Shown piece after piece: positions 1 through 9,560 of a stretch of 64,000 nt of DNA (positions are counted from its first letter, which is position 1; every line of letters starts with the position of its first letter). Both the position numbers and the translations under genes were made by a program. The notes beneath the pieces are model-generated. The model worked only from the letters and a program-made list of their open reading frames with translations. It was not told the origin of the DNA and made no database searches. This stretch comes from Aureibacter tunicatorum (lineage in GTDB: Bacteria > Bacteroidota > Bacteroidia > Cytophagales > Cyclobacteriaceae): contig NZ_AP025305.1 in the NCBI RefSeq assembly GCF_036492635.1, positions 930,001-994,000 of the forward strand, in the 5' to 3' direction.

Positions 1-1621
1 TAAGGCTAATGATAAGTCTTGGAATTCTCATGGCCCAATCTAAAATTTTGCTGTAAATGGATTGAAGCCATTTTTCTACTTTAGTGCCTTCAGCTTGTTT
101 TAGAAGTTGTTTTTCGCTGCTCAGCAAGTATGAGCATAATACCGGAGTGACAGTGACAGCGACTAATAATGAAGTTAGCACAGAAGTAATGAAAGCGATT
201 CCAAGCGGCTGAAGCAAACGGCCTTCCATTCCGCTAAGGAAAAATAGAGGTATAAAAGCAACAATGATGATGAGCGTCGCAATGATAATGGAGCTTCTAA
301 TCTCGATAGATGCTTCTTTCACAACTTCAAGGATAGGTTTTCTATCCGCTTTTGGACGTCTGATGTTTTCTCTTAATCGTTTGTAAACATTCTCCACATC
401 GATAATGGCGTCATCAACTAAAGCTCCAATAGCAATGGCCATTCCTCCTAAGCTCATGGTATTGATCGTATAGCCCAATAGTTTCAGAACAATAATGGAA
501 ACCAGTAGTGAAACGGGGATCGCTAAAAGGGAAATGATCGTTGTCCTCCAGTTCAATAAGAAGATGAATAATACGATAACAACGAAAAACGCCCCTTCAA
601 GCAATGTGCTTTTTAGGTTGGAAATTGAAGCGTCAATGAAGTCAGATTGCCGAAAAATCTGATTTTGAATTTTTACGCCTTCAGGCAATATATTTTTCAA
701 GTCTTCCACAGCGTCGTCCAGTTTTTCAGTTAACTCCAAGGTGTTTACTTCAGGCTGTTTGGAAATCGTAAGTATCACAGCAGGTGAGGCGTCCATTGAG
801 CCTTCCCCAATTTTATCGGAAGCACCAATTCTCACATCCGCAAGATCTTTGACGCGAACCGTTTGGCCATTTGAATGTTTGACAACAGCTTCTTGCAAAT
901 CCTCAACAACATATGCTCTTCCATTTCCTTTTACAATGTATTGATTGCCATATTGATTGATAAATCCACCGGGAGCATTGGCGTTCGCTTCTTTGACTTT
1001 GTCCATTAATTCCTCCAAGGTCACATCGAATTGTCGAAGTTTGTTTGGATCAGCATGCACTTGATACTGTTTGTAATCTCCGCCTATGGTAATTACATTG
1101 GCTATTCCTCCCAAAGCTTTGATATGAGGGCTGATCACCCAATCGGAAAGCGTTCGCAATTCCATTGGAGAATGTATCTCAGAGGTTACGCCGAGAAGCA
1201 TTATTTCTCCCATAATCGATGAAATTGGCGCTAAAATAGGTGTTCCTATTCCTTCTGGAAGTTTTTCCATGACCATAGGAATACGTTCGTTAGTGATTTG
1301 CCTAGCTTTGTAAATGTCGGTACCCCATTCGAATTCTATCCAAACGATGGAAATTCCAGCAGCTGAGGAAGAGCGAATTCTACGTACATTTGGAGATCCG
1401 TTCATCGCAGTTTCTAACTGGTAAGTGACGAGTTTTTCCACTTCTTCAGCTTCCATGCCGTGCGCTTCTGTAAGTATAGTTACTGTTGGCGCTGTCAAGT
1501 CGGGAAAAATGTCCACATTCATATTTCGAGCTATGAATAGCCCCGTTGTGCACAGTGCGACCACTGTCAGCAAAACCATTAATCGGTTTTGCAACGATAT
1601 TGATAATATTTTGTCCAGCAT
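1..1621 (-). CDS. CusA/CzcA-family heavy-metal RND efflux pump, N-terminal part
   Basis: Inner-membrane proton-driven pump of the heavy-metal RND family, expelling metal ions through a tripartite complex with the adaptor and channel encoded just upstream. The reverse strand is open from the ATG at 1621 to the window edge, giving about 540 of the usual ~1030 residues. It starts MLDKILSISLQNRLMVLLTV with a first membrane segment, then the family-typical NVDIFPDLTAPTVTILTEA. The membrane signature GALVDDAIIDVENVYKRLRE lies near 370-450. Its acidic residues are the proton-relay type of metal RND pumps. Start chosen because it follows the adaptor stop by 12 bases. The metal (Cu/Ag or Co/Zn/Cd) cannot be decided from sequence alone. 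The C-terminal half lies outside the window. Confidence 0.93.
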   Translation of the reverse strand, partial: MLDKILSISLQNRLMVLLTVVALCTTGLFIARNMNVDIFPDLTAPTVTILTEAHGMEAEEVEKLVTYQLETAMNGSPNVRRIRSSSAAGISIVWIEFEWGTDIYKARQITNERIPMVMEKLPEGIGTPILAPISSIMGEIMLLGVTSEIHSPMELRTLSDWVISPHIKALGGIANVITIGGDYKQYQVHADPNKLRQFDVTLEELMDKVKEANANAPGGFINQYGNQYIVKGNGRAYVVEDLQEAVVKHSNGQTVRVKDLADVRIGASDKIGEGSMDASPAVILTISKQPEVNTLELTEKLDDAVEDLKNILPEGVKIQNQIFRQSDFIDASISNLKSTLLEGAFFVVIVLFIFLLNWRTTIISLLAIPVSLLVSIIVLKLLGYTINTMSLGGMAIAIGALVDDAIIDVENVYKRLRENIRRPKADRKPILEVVKEASIEIRSSIIIATLIIIVAFIPLFFLSGMEGRLLQPLGIAFITSVLTSLLVAVTVTPVLCSYLLSSEKQLLKQAEGTKVEKWLQSIYSKILDWAMRIPRLIISL

Positions 1622-1633
1622 AATGATATCGTT

Positions 1634-3148
1634 TTAATGAGCGTGACCATGTGCCGGAGTTTGGCCTGACATGGATGCCATTTTCACTTGAAAGGCACCT
1701 TCGGTTACGACCACATCACCAGCTTTCAAACCTTCTAATACTTCCGCGTAAGCTCCATTTCTACGACCGAGCTTTACATTGCGTTGGGTGTAGACTTCTC
1801 CGGATATTTGAAGAATGACAGAGAATTTTCCATAATCTTCCAAAAGAGCCGAAGCAGGCACTAATGGAACGTTTTGCGGCTCGCCTATGGAAATGGCGGT
1901 TTCTGTATAACTGCCTAAGGGCATGTCGATATGTTCATTCACGATGGCTGAAACAGGAAGCATAGGGTTTTCAGACGATATTTTTTTCCCAGTCGAAATA
2001 ATAGTCCCTTCTGATTGGAGAAGATTCGACCAAGTGTCATTGCCGGTTTTGTAGTGAATATTATGTATTTGTCTTAGTTGATTCGCATATGAAGGGCTTA
2101 CTGGAATTTCAAGCATATGGCTTAGGTGTTGATCGACAGCAAATAAGATGTCTCCTTCATTTACATAATCGCCTTGCCCGACCTTAATATCGGAAATAAA
2201 ACCGTCAAAAGGCGCTTTGATTTTCTTGCCTTTTTGCGAAGCGTTGGCACTTAGGGCTTGATAGTTGGATTTTGCTATTTCATATTCATTCTTAGCGGCT
2301 TCTATTTCAGCTTGCGGAATGATTTTGCTGTCAGCTAAGCTTTTTTTACGATTGTAATTCGATTTAGCTTTGTCATAGTCCGATTTTGCTTTGTTGATTT
2401 CCGTTTGAATATTGTTCAACGAAAGGCCATTGCCGGTAATCAGCATGATAAGATCACCTTTTTTAACGGGCTTTCCTTCCACAATATCATTTGAAATATA
2501 CCTTACAGAACCATTGGCATTGGCTAATATTAATTGAGTTTCGGTTGGATTTTCTTTCCATTGCCCAGCGCCTGAAATGACATCGAATATTTCTCCTTCG
2601 GCAATTTTTTCAGTTTGAAAATCCACACGCCACGCTTGCTCTTTTAAGAAAGGAATGGCATCGGCAGGCTCAGCCATAGTTTGAACGCCGTTTTGAGCCG
2701 CTTCTATCGTAGGGTAAATGGTGATATCGTTGATGGTGATTTTATCTTTAATATCTGGTGTGTTGATTTCAAATATCAATTGCGCTTTTCCATCCTTTGT
2801 TGGTTGGAGCTTAGGCGAGAATATGCCTTTAGAAGAAGGAGCGTCAACAGTATGTTTGATACCCTCGTTTCCGATAATTAACATTGCCGTTACGCTTCCT
2901 GAGTTTGCAGGCTTATGGCCTTTTATACTGGTGACATGAGCAGCGAATCTGCTGGTTTTTCCTTTTACCAGCGCAGGAAATTCGACAAAGAGCTCGGTAT
3001 TATTGGTGTTGATAGTAAATACTTCGCTTGGGACTCCTCCGGTAGGGTGGCTCCCGTCGGCATTATGCGCATGCCCGTCTTGTTGCGCACTATTGTCTTT
3101 GCAAGAGAATAGTGCTATGCTTGTGAATAATATGATTAAATAACGCAT
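1634..3148 (-). CDS. Metal efflux RND periplasmic adaptor (HlyD/CusB-like lipoprotein)
   Basis: Membrane-fusion adaptor linking the inner-membrane pump to the TolC-like channel. Of 504 residues, the start shows a lipoprotein signal with Cys16 (LFSC), followed by a histidine-containing stretch DGHAHNADGSHP. Residues about 210-240 and 310-340 form the split lipoyl domain (the second half contains KAPFDGFISDIKVGQGDYV). The helical hairpin between them, about 245-305, is rich in Lys, Asp and Tyr heptads. The C-terminus QTPAHGHAH is again histidine-rich, as in adaptors that pass metal to the pump. It belongs to the same operon as the pump, 12 bases ahead of it. An extra ~150-residue N-terminal domain before the core resembles those of CusB-type adaptors with added metal-sensing regions (inference). 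Confidence 0.93.
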   Translation of the reverse strand: MRYLIILFTSIALFSCKDNSAQQDGHAHNADGSHPTGGVPSEVFTINTNNTELFVEFPALVKGKTSRFAAHVTSIKGHKPANSGSVTAMLIIGNEGIKHTVDAPSSKGIFSPKLQPTKDGKAQLIFEINTPDIKDKITINDITIYPTIEAAQNGVQTMAEPADAIPFLKEQAWRVDFQTEKIAEGEIFDVISGAGQWKENPTETQLILANANGSVRYISNDIVEGKPVKKGDLIMLITGNGLSLNNIQTEINKAKSDYDKAKSNYNRKKSLADSKIIPQAEIEAAKNEYEIAKSNYQALSANASQKGKKIKAPFDGFISDIKVGQGDYVNEGDILFAVDQHLSHMLEIPVSPSYANQLRQIHNIHYKTGNDTWSNLLQSEGTIISTGKKISSENPMLPVSAIVNEHIDMPLGSYTETAISIGEPQNVPLVPASALLEDYGKFSVILQISGEVYTQRNVKLGRRNGAYAEVLEGLKAGDVVVTEGAFQVKMASMSGQTPAHGHAH

Positions 3149-3236
3149 CTATTTTAAGTTATAAATTTCAAATCAATCTCCCTTCCAGCTGTTTCACTGA
3201 TGAGACTTGTTCATTATGGATTAAATAGCTGATGAA

Positions 3237-3524
3237 TTAATGATTATGTCCTTCATGGTTTTCATGGCCATGACTTTTTTCGTGATCATTGTCATGAGCA
3301 GTGGAGTCCGTCACGGAGAAGGATTCTTGAGCAGTATGTTCTCCATGTTCATGGCTACCATGATCATGACCATGGTCTCCGCTTTCATTTCCATGAGGAG
3401 CGTGAGCTTCTTCTGTATGATCATGTCCATGATCATTTTCATTTGTTTTGGATTTATTATCTGAGCATGCGAATGTGAGTGCGCACAAAGCAGCTCCTAT
3501 TATGAATATTTGCGTCTTTTTCAT
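3237..3524 (-). CDS. Histidine-rich small lipoprotein, probable metal binding
   Basis: A 95-residue protein with a lipoprotein signal (Cys20 in LTFACSDN) and a tail containing 18 histidines, mostly as HGHDH and HEHGEH runs alternating with Asp and Glu. Such tails chelate transition metals. Lying between the TolC-like gene and the adaptor on the same strand, it probably acts as a periplasmic metal sponge or donor for the efflux complex (inference). No catalytic domain is visible. The tail is low-complexity DNA built from atg-rich short repeats on the plus strand, so its length may vary between strains. Confidence 0.85.
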   Translation of the reverse strand: MKKTQIFIIGAALCALTFACSDNKSKTNENDHGHDHTEEAHAPHGNESGDHGHDHGSHEHGEHTAQESFSVTDSTAHDNDHEKSHGHENHEGHNH

Positions 3525-3581
3525 ATCGATTTTTGATTAAAGTAGTGAATGTTGATCATTTGAGGTCTCTCACCTTATTGA

Positions 3582-4769
3582 TCAGAGTTTATATATTAAA
3601 ATAGATGCTTTCAGTTCATTGAGCTCTTGTTCCAAGTCGAGCTTTTGGTTGATGGCTTCTCGGTAAAATTGCAGTTCTACGAAGTATTCCGCAAAGGAGT
3701 ATTCTCCTTGTTCGAAGGCTTGGTAGAGCAACTGTTCGGAATTCAGGCTGCCGAGGGTTTTTTCGTATTCGGCATGTTTCTTTTTCAGAAGAGCGTATGT
3801 CTCAAATTGCTCTTTGAGCTTGATTTCCGCTTTCATTAATTCCGCTTTGGCGTTAAGAGCTTGCAGGTTTACGTTGCTTTTGGCGATTTTCACTTTGTTT
3901 CTAGTACTCCACAAAGGGATTGAAATACCAGCGAAAACTCCAGAGTACACATCATCGCGAACGCCTTGGCTGTTGTATCCTAAGGTAAGGTTGGGCAAGA
4001 GTTTGTGTCTTGCTACTTTGAGGTTTTGCAATGAAGCAGCTTCTTCCTGTTGCAATATCGTTAATTCAGGATCCAAGGATTGCTTTTCTTTCCATATTTG
4101 GTCGTAAGAATCCATTTCAAAGTCATCTTCCAGCATGAATTGATCGGCGGCAATGGCTAGACCGGAATTCATTTTGGTTAACTCCATTGAGGCTTTTCGT
4201 ATCTTCAGATCGATTTGATCAATAGCGAATTGATCCTGCATCCAAGCGATTTTAGCCTTGTTGAGCTCTAAAACCCCAATGGCTCCCTTTTCAAATTGTG
4301 TTGTCAAGTGGGACAGAATGGTTTGGGATTGCTCCAACCTTTTGGCTTCGATAAATTTCTTTTTGTTTAAGCTAGAGATTTCCACCAATAATTGTTGAGC
4401 GGGAAGAAGGACTTCTTGCTTCTTTTTTGCGTATTGGGATTCTAATACCATAGCTTCCTTGTCGATCCATTTTTTCCGCATAGCATACACTGTGGGAAAT
4501 TCAAAGGATTGACGAAATTCAAGTTCTGAATAGTTGTAAGGTGCTTCTTCAGGTTTTATCGGCAGATAGTAAAAATCTAATTCGGGGTCAGGCAAGTTGT
4601 TGCTTGCTTGATTTTCCAGATTTTGCTGTTCTATGGATGTTCTTAGCGCCTTAAGTGCATAGTTATTCCGTTCAATGGATTGTAAAATATCTGTCATCGA
4701 ATGGGTTTGGGCAAGAAGATCAACATGAAGCAAAATCGCGCATAATAAGATCATCGCTGATTTATGCAT
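3582..4769 (-). CDS. TolC-family outer-membrane channel of the metal efflux operon
   Basis: Outer-membrane efflux protein of 395 residues, the CusC/CzcC position of the operon. It has a signal peptide (MHKSAMILLCAILLHVDLLA, cleavage near residue 20) and long alpha-helical stretches typical of the TolC barrel-tunnel, such as the Lys/Glu-rich helix around residues 300-345. There is no lipobox. It is slightly short for the family (usually 400-480), as is common in Bacteroidota metal operons. It lies 83 bases after the histidine-rich membrane protein gene and 57 bases before the histidine-rich lipoprotein gene, so co-transcription is likely. Confidence 0.9.
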   Translation of the reverse strand: MHKSAMILLCAILLHVDLLAQTHSMTDILQSIERNNYALKALRTSIEQQNLENQASNNLPDPELDFYYLPIKPEEAPYNYSELEFRQSFEFPTVYAMRKKWIDKEAMVLESQYAKKKQEVLLPAQQLLVEISSLNKKKFIEAKRLEQSQTILSHLTTQFEKGAIGVLELNKAKIAWMQDQFAIDQIDLKIRKASMELTKMNSGLAIAADQFMLEDDFEMDSYDQIWKEKQSLDPELTILQQEEAASLQNLKVARHKLLPNLTLGYNSQGVRDDVYSGVFAGISIPLWSTRNKVKIAKSNVNLQALNAKAELMKAEIKLKEQFETYALLKKKHAEYEKTLGSLNSEQLLYQAFEQGEYSFAEYFVELQFYREAINQKLDLEQELNELKASILIYKL

Positions 4770-4852
4770 GATTAAAGTTATTTTAAGTTGATGAATAGCC
4801 GAGCGTTTCGGAAGAAACAGATTATTCCGAATTCAGCTTTAAAATGTTAGAA

Positions 4853-5269
4853 TCAACTTAAAGAAGGAGGGCCCCGGAGTGGGGAGTGGGTAAGATAGAA
4901 AAATGAATATAAGTCTGTTGGCCTGTATTCAGGGTCAGAATCATCGCTTTCAGAAATATAGGCTTCATATAAGACAGGATTCGAGATATGCCCTTTTACG
5001 GCTTGAACTTTCTTTACAACATCTTGCTTGTCACTTACCTTTTGAAGAGGAATATCGTGGCTATGGCATACATGATGTTGAGAGAAAATTAATTTAGCCA
5101 GTACCCCGCCATTGTCTATAGAGTGGTGGCCATCGTGGTCCGCATTAAGATGTACAGGACAAGGGTTTGAGCTTTCAATATGGTGCAGATGAGGAATAGC
5201 ATGATGCGATATCAGCATGAATAGTATGCTGTATGCCAAAAATGCTTTTATGTTTTCTCCTATCTTCAC
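4853..5269 (-). CDS. Small histidine-rich membrane protein heading the metal efflux operon
   Basis: A 138-residue protein of unknown function. Residues 8-26 form one hydrophobic segment containing the motif HHAIPHLHH at its end. A second histidine cluster follows (HLNADHDGHHS, about 41-51), then HHVCHSH about 66-72. Together they offer a Cys/His metal-binding surface on the periplasmic side. Proteins of this look are often the first gene of Bacteroidota CusCBA-like operons; here it is first on the minus strand, and the operon promoter must lie in 5270-5600. A role in sensing or binding metal is inference. Confidence 0.72.
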   Translation of the reverse strand: MKIGENIKAFLAYSILFMLISHHAIPHLHHIESSNPCPVHLNADHDGHHSIDNGGVLAKLIFSQHHVCHSHDIPLQKVSDKQDVVKKVQAVKGHISNPVLYEAYISESDDSDPEYRPTDLYSFFYLTHSPLRGPPSLS

Positions 5270-5600
5270 TTATAAATTTATTTTCTAGCCAAATGTATTA
5301 GCCTTAAACTCTCAACGAACAATTATAGCTAAAAAGATATATTAAGTGAAATAAAAAATGAAAAATGTTAGACTTAGAATATTGAGTTTATGATGACAAA
5401 TCAATAATGCTTTCTGTGCGATTCAGTTAATTTTACCCTTAGGGTGTTTAGTATTCACAAGAAATTGCCTTGTGTTGATATTGTCATGTTTGTGTGTTTT
5501 TTTATCTTTTTTGGTTTTTTTGAATTGTTTTTTTCTTTGTTTTTTTTAGCATGATGGTGTTTAGTGTACTTTTACAGATGTATAAAAAATAAATATTTAG
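5270..5600. other. Divergent intergenic region with long T-rich tract
   Basis: 331 bases between the metal efflux operon (minus) and the secreted protein at 5601 (plus). It must hold both promoters, but I see no convincing TTTG/TAnnTTTG pair. The notable content is an extreme T-rich stretch at about 5495-5550 on the plus strand, with several runs of 5-8 T. No hairpin is associated with it, so it is not an obvious terminator. Confidence 0.5.
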
Positions 5601-7238
5601 ATGAAATACTTTAGTTATTTGCTGCTTTGTGTTCTGAGTGGTATTAGTATGTTGCTTAATGCACAAGAAAAGTTAGATGTAAAAGTGCATCAAGGAAGAA
5701 CATTTGATAGCAAAGAACAATTACGCCATGTAATTGGAGAAGATAAAACAGGTGTTTATTATATTAAACAGGAAGGGGTAGCAAAATATTTCTTAGCAAA
5801 AGCCAGCAAAGATTTGATTGAGGAAAAGGTTGAGTTGTTCAATAAAGGATCATTCTTAAATCAGATGTCATTTACAGCATATCACATTGAGGGGAATAAT
5901 GTTTTTGTCATTGCATCTGTTACGGATATGAAGAAGCAGACAATTGAAGCCAAGTTATTAAGGTTTGATAAATTCTCATTAAAGTTGATTGAAGAAAAAG
6001 TATTGAGCTCTTTGTCATTATCTTCATTTAAGGGGAAAAAGAAAAAAAAGAAATCTCAAGACGATCAGGAATCGGATAAATATGTGACTTTCACGATGCA
6101 TAATACCGCGCCTCAAATAAAAATATTGGCGAGAATGATGGATATTTACTCGCCTGATAAAAGCAAGTTGATGATCACGCAATTTTTAGATAATAACAAA
6201 AAGATTAGAACTTTTATATATGATAGAAATCTAAATAAAATAGGGGAGAGAGATTTTTTTGTAGAAGATTCACAAAAAACAATTTTAGTTTTCGATCAAA
6301 AACTTGATAATAATGGAGATGTATATCAACTATTTGCTATAAGAGGAAAATATATAGTTAATAGGTATATGGAAAATGGAGAAGTTAAAAAATATGAATT
6401 TGAAACTTCTGAAAATATCCTTATTCAAGATATAAAATTGAAAGTTACTTCTGAAGGTGTCGTTTGTGCAGGCATCTATGATTTAAAGACTGAAAAATCA
6501 CAAGTTAAAAGAAATAAAAATTTAATTGGAGTTGCGGCCCCTTACTATAGACCCATCAACGGAGCGTTTAGCGTTAAATTTGATAAAAAATCAGGAGAAT
6601 TGTTATACAAAACTTTCCATGCGTTCGATACAGAAATGATGGTAAAAGGTGAAACTGAAGAAAGAGTGAGATTTTTGAGATCAAAAGTCGAAGAAGGGGA
6701 TGAGTTAGAAATGTATAATTACGCCCTTGACAGACTTGTAATACATGAAAATGGTGGTGTAAGTATTATTGCGGAGCAGTTTTATATAACTGAATATATG
6801 AAACCTGGAGCATCAGATCCAACATACTATAAATTCCTTGATATAATAGCTGTTAATTTTAATGAAGATGGAAGTTTTAATTGGTCTCAATTAATTCCCA
6901 AGTCTCAAAAATTAGATAGAAGCTATATTTATTCTTCTTTTGCAATGATGAATAAGAATAATAAATTGTATTTCTTTTTTAATGATAATCCAAGAAACAC
7001 ATTAGAAGCGAACACCAAAATGCCAAAGGATATAAGGGACCCTAGGAAAATGGTGGTAAGCAAAGTCACGGTAGATGACAAGGGAAATATAAGTAAGAAT
7101 TTATTATTTGAAGATAAAGATGAAACTGGTGTGGTATTTAAGCCTGTAATGGAGTTTGAGAGTCAAAGAGGAGAATTGATATTGTATGGTGAGTGGAGAG
7201 GAACCCAATGTTTTTATAGACTTACCTCTAATGAATAA
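5601..7238 (+). CDS. Secreted protein of unknown function
   Basis: A 545-residue protein I do not recognise. It begins with a clear signal peptide (MKYFSYLLLCVLSGISMLLNA, cleavage after about residue 21). The body looks beta-rich, with repeated short strand-turn patterns such as FDKFSLKLIEEKVL and YDRNLNKIGERDFF, suggestive of a beta-propeller-like periplasmic or surface protein (inference). A lysine run of six residues follows FKG near residue 146, encoded by an A-rich tract at about 6037-6053. There is no C-terminal sorting domain, lipobox or membrane segment. Codon use is AT-rich compared with neighbours. It ends at a bidirectional terminator shared with the convergent gene. Confidence 0.82.
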   Translation: MKYFSYLLLCVLSGISMLLNAQEKLDVKVHQGRTFDSKEQLRHVIGEDKTGVYYIKQEGVAKYFLAKASKDLIEEKVELFNKGSFLNQMSFTAYHIEGNNVFVIASVTDMKKQTIEAKLLRFDKFSLKLIEEKVLSSLSLSSFKGKKKKKKSQDDQESDKYVTFTMHNTAPQIKILARMMDIYSPDKSKLMITQFLDNNKKIRTFIYDRNLNKIGERDFFVEDSQKTILVFDQKLDNNGDVYQLFAIRGKYIVNRYMENGEVKKYEFETSENILIQDIKLKVTSEGVVCAGIYDLKTEKSQVKRNKNLIGVAAPYYRPINGAFSVKFDKKSGELLYKTFHAFDTEMMVKGETEERVRFLRSKVEEGDELEMYNYALDRLVIHENGGVSIIAEQFYITEYMKPGASDPTYYKFLDIIAVNFNEDGSFNWSQLIPKSQKLDRSYIYSSFAMMNKNNKLYFFFNDNPRNTLEANTKMPKDIRDPRKMVVSKVTVDDKGNISKNLLFEDKDETGVVFKPVMEFESQRGELILYGEWRGTQCFYRLTSNE

Positions 7239-7270
7239 TACAGTCCATGTAAAATATACTGACTGAGCAG

Positions 7271-7305
7271 AAAGACCAATGAGAAAATATTTTTCATTGG
7301 TCTTT
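7271..7305. terminator. Bidirectional terminator hairpin
   Basis: AAAGACCAATGA (7271-7282) pairs perfectly with TCATTGGTCTTT (7294-7305), flanked by A and T runs. It serves the convergent genes ending at 7238 and 7314. Confidence 0.8.
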
Positions 7306-7313
7306 TATGTTTT

Positions 7314-8795
7314 TTAAAACTTTTTTACGTATTGAGCAGCTTGATAACCTGCTTCCTTTCCCGTGACGGCTCCTTTGATTAGGCCTGAGCCAGTTGGATA
7401 GGCATAATAAAAGTATCCACCTGTAATCTCTCCGCAACCATAAAGGCCCTTGATTGGGTATCCGGAATAGTCTAATATTTCGCATTTGGTATTTGAAAAT
7501 AATCCTCCGAATGTAAAGGTAATGCCCGGAACTACTGGATAGGCATAAAATGGTGGCTGAGTTATTGGCAGAGCCCAATTTGATTTAGGAGGAAAGATGT
7601 CTTTGGTGCTTTGTCCGTCAAGTATTGTCGGGTTGTATGTATTCTGGTTGTGATCGCAAGATTGATTAAACTGGTTTATGGTTGACAGAAATTCCTTCAA
7701 GGGCAATTTAGTTTCTTTTGATAATTCCTCAAGGCTATCTGATTTGTAGAACTGTTTTTGAAATGAATAGTAGGGTTCTAGAAATTTTATGCCTTGGCTA
7801 TCGAAAATTTGATAGGCTATTTGATCGGGCTGTTTGAGGATGGCTTTTCCAACTTCAACATAAATCTGATTGTTCCAATACCTTCCTTCATCGATGAACC
7901 TTTTACCTTCGTTATTGACTGTTACTCCCCAAGAGAAAGCTAATCGGTTTGTTTTTTCACGCGTATTCAAGCCTCCTTCCCAAGGAGAGTCAGGATCAAT
8001 AGGTGTGATGTGTGCTCCAGTGAAGTGTCCATATGGTTTTGCGCCAATAGAAAGGGCCGCTTCAAGCATTTCGCCAGTATTGTATTTGACGCAACGTTGT
8101 CGAACTTGATCCCATTCTTGTCCCAAATATTGAGCGCGCATGGCATTATTAGCTTCAAACCCTCCGCACCCTAATACCACTGCTCCTTGAATTACTTCAG
8201 TGTCGCCTGATGAGTTTCTAACTTTCACACCGATCACTTCATTGTTTTGACTCACGCTTAAGCCTGTAGCGGCAGTTGAGTAAATGACTTTGGCTCCCTT
8301 GCTTTGCAAATAACTTAGTTGGCTTTCCACCATTCCTTCACCACCATTCATCGCTTGAATAGCCACACCTCCGGAATAATGACGTTCCTTGGTATTGTCA
8401 TAAGTACTTAAGTATTCAGCAAGCTCGAATTTGACTCCTTTGGACTTAAGCCAAGAGATAATGTCGTAACTCTGGGAAGTAAACCAAGAAACAAGCTCAT
8501 TATCAGGTCTTCCTTTTCCTAAGCTTTGTATGTCTTCTATAAAGTTCTCATGGGAATAAGGTTCTATGAAAATTCGAGCCCAATCTTCATCAGAGTACCG
8601 ATTATCAAGTATTTCTCTTACTTCATCTTTATGATCAAAAATAATCCTTAAGGCCGCAGAAGTTAACCTAGTATTTCCGCCTTTTTCTTTTTCTGGAGCT
8701 TTTTCAATGATTACAACTTCAGCGTCATGATCAATTGCTTCAATAGCCGCGCATAGTGCGGCATTTCCAGTTCCGACAACGATTATCTTATTCAT
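7314..8795 (-). CDS. FAD-dependent dehydrogenase, tricarballylate dehydrogenase/fumarate reductase-like
   Basis: Soluble flavoprotein of 493 residues in the succinate dehydrogenase/fumarate reductase flavoprotein superfamily. The FAD-binding Rossmann motif is at the N-terminus (VVGTGNAALCAAIEA, then VVIIEKAP near residue 30), followed by a GGNTRLTSAALR segment. The second FAD region ends the protein (GLYGCGEITGGYFYYAYPTG and GSGLIKGAVTGKEAG), typical of the TcuA subgroup. A likely substrate is a small di- or tricarboxylate oxidised or reduced at a C-C bond, but the neighbours (unrelated genes on both sides) give no pathway. No partner TcuB-like iron-sulphur gene is present. The gene symbol is withheld because the true substrate is unknown. 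Confidence 0.82.
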   Translation of the reverse strand: MNKIIVVGTGNAALCAAIEAIDHDAEVVIIEKAPEKEKGGNTRLTSAALRIIFDHKDEVREILDNRYSDEDWARIFIEPYSHENFIEDIQSLGKGRPDNELVSWFTSQSYDIISWLKSKGVKFELAEYLSTYDNTKERHYSGGVAIQAMNGGEGMVESQLSYLQSKGAKVIYSTAATGLSVSQNNEVIGVKVRNSSGDTEVIQGAVVLGCGGFEANNAMRAQYLGQEWDQVRQRCVKYNTGEMLEAALSIGAKPYGHFTGAHITPIDPDSPWEGGLNTREKTNRLAFSWGVTVNNEGKRFIDEGRYWNNQIYVEVGKAILKQPDQIAYQIFDSQGIKFLEPYYSFQKQFYKSDSLEELSKETKLPLKEFLSTINQFNQSCDHNQNTYNPTILDGQSTKDIFPPKSNWALPITQPPFYAYPVVPGITFTFGGLFSNTKCEILDYSGYPIKGLYGCGEITGGYFYYAYPTGSGLIKGAVTGKEAGYQAAQYVKKF

Positions 8796-8987
8796 CTTTT
8801 TTATAGAATTACTAAAATTTGGGGTAAATGTTAATCTTGAGTCAAAATATGAGTTTTAAATAATATTTTCTCATAGAGCAGTACTTTGTGGTATATTTAC
8901 TTATTTTCATTATAAATTACATTATAATGTAGTGTTTATCTTATTTAATAATGTTAAATTAATTTTTATTAATAATTAGATACTGAA

Positions 8988-9536
8988 ATGTTTAAAAAAT
9001 TACTTTGGGCGAAAGTTGCATGTATTGCTTCGCTATCTGCACTAATGTTTACTTCTTGTGGGTCGGATGAAAAAGACAATGTTGAGGATCAATTAAAGGA
9101 ATTGACACAATCATGTGATGTCGATTTTTCCTCAGAAGTAGCTACAGGTGAGTTTATGGGTGAATCCTTTACCTTTGTGAAAGGTATTGCAAAAAAGGAT
9201 TCGTTTGATAAGGATAAACATAGATTTGTTTTGTACGGTGAAGAGTCTGAGCATGTTCTTTGCGATCCATTCTTATCTTACCCTACAAAATCTATTATTT
9301 TCACAGTGCCATTGGAAGTAGGCTTGTATGAATTGAGTTTGGAAAATGGATTGACTTTTAATGATGCTTCTGTGGTTAATTCTGTAAATGCTGTTGGAAG
9401 TATTTGCGGAGGAATTGAAATAACATCTGTTACTGATACAGAAGTATCAGGTAAGATTGATGCTTATGCTGATGAAGATAATGGCTTTAATGGGACATTT
9501 ACAGTTTCTATTTGTGAAGATTCAGCTTTTTTCTAG
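8988..9536 (+). CDS. Hypothetical lipoprotein
   Basis: A 182-residue protein with a lipoprotein signal (Cys24 in LMFTSCGSD) and acidic linker. The mature part shows beta-strand patterns, two or three cysteines (SCDVDF, SICGG, SICED) and no recognised motif. It is probably anchored in the inner leaflet of the outer membrane (inference). It stands alone between a divergent flavoprotein gene and a terminator shared with the convergent NfeD gene. Confidence 0.78.
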   Translation: MFKKLLWAKVACIASLSALMFTSCGSDEKDNVEDQLKELTQSCDVDFSSEVATGEFMGESFTFVKGIAKKDSFDKDKHRFVLYGEESEHVLCDPFLSYPTKSIIFTVPLEVGLYELSLENGLTFNDASVVNSVNAVGSICGGIEITSVTDTEVSGKIDAYADEDNGFNGTFTVSICEDSAFF

Positions 9537-9560
9537 AGGTTAGTCAAGTTAAAGAAATTA

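Noticed and set aside
7294-7578. 94-codon minus-strand frame overlapping the flavoprotein C-terminus
   Set aside because: Alternate frame of a well-supported FAD-binding region; no independent coding features.
8919-8930. ACATTATAATGT palindrome in the divergent region before the 8988 lipoprotein
   Set aside because: Short, purely AT-driven dyad in AT-rich DNA and not placed on a recognisable promoter.
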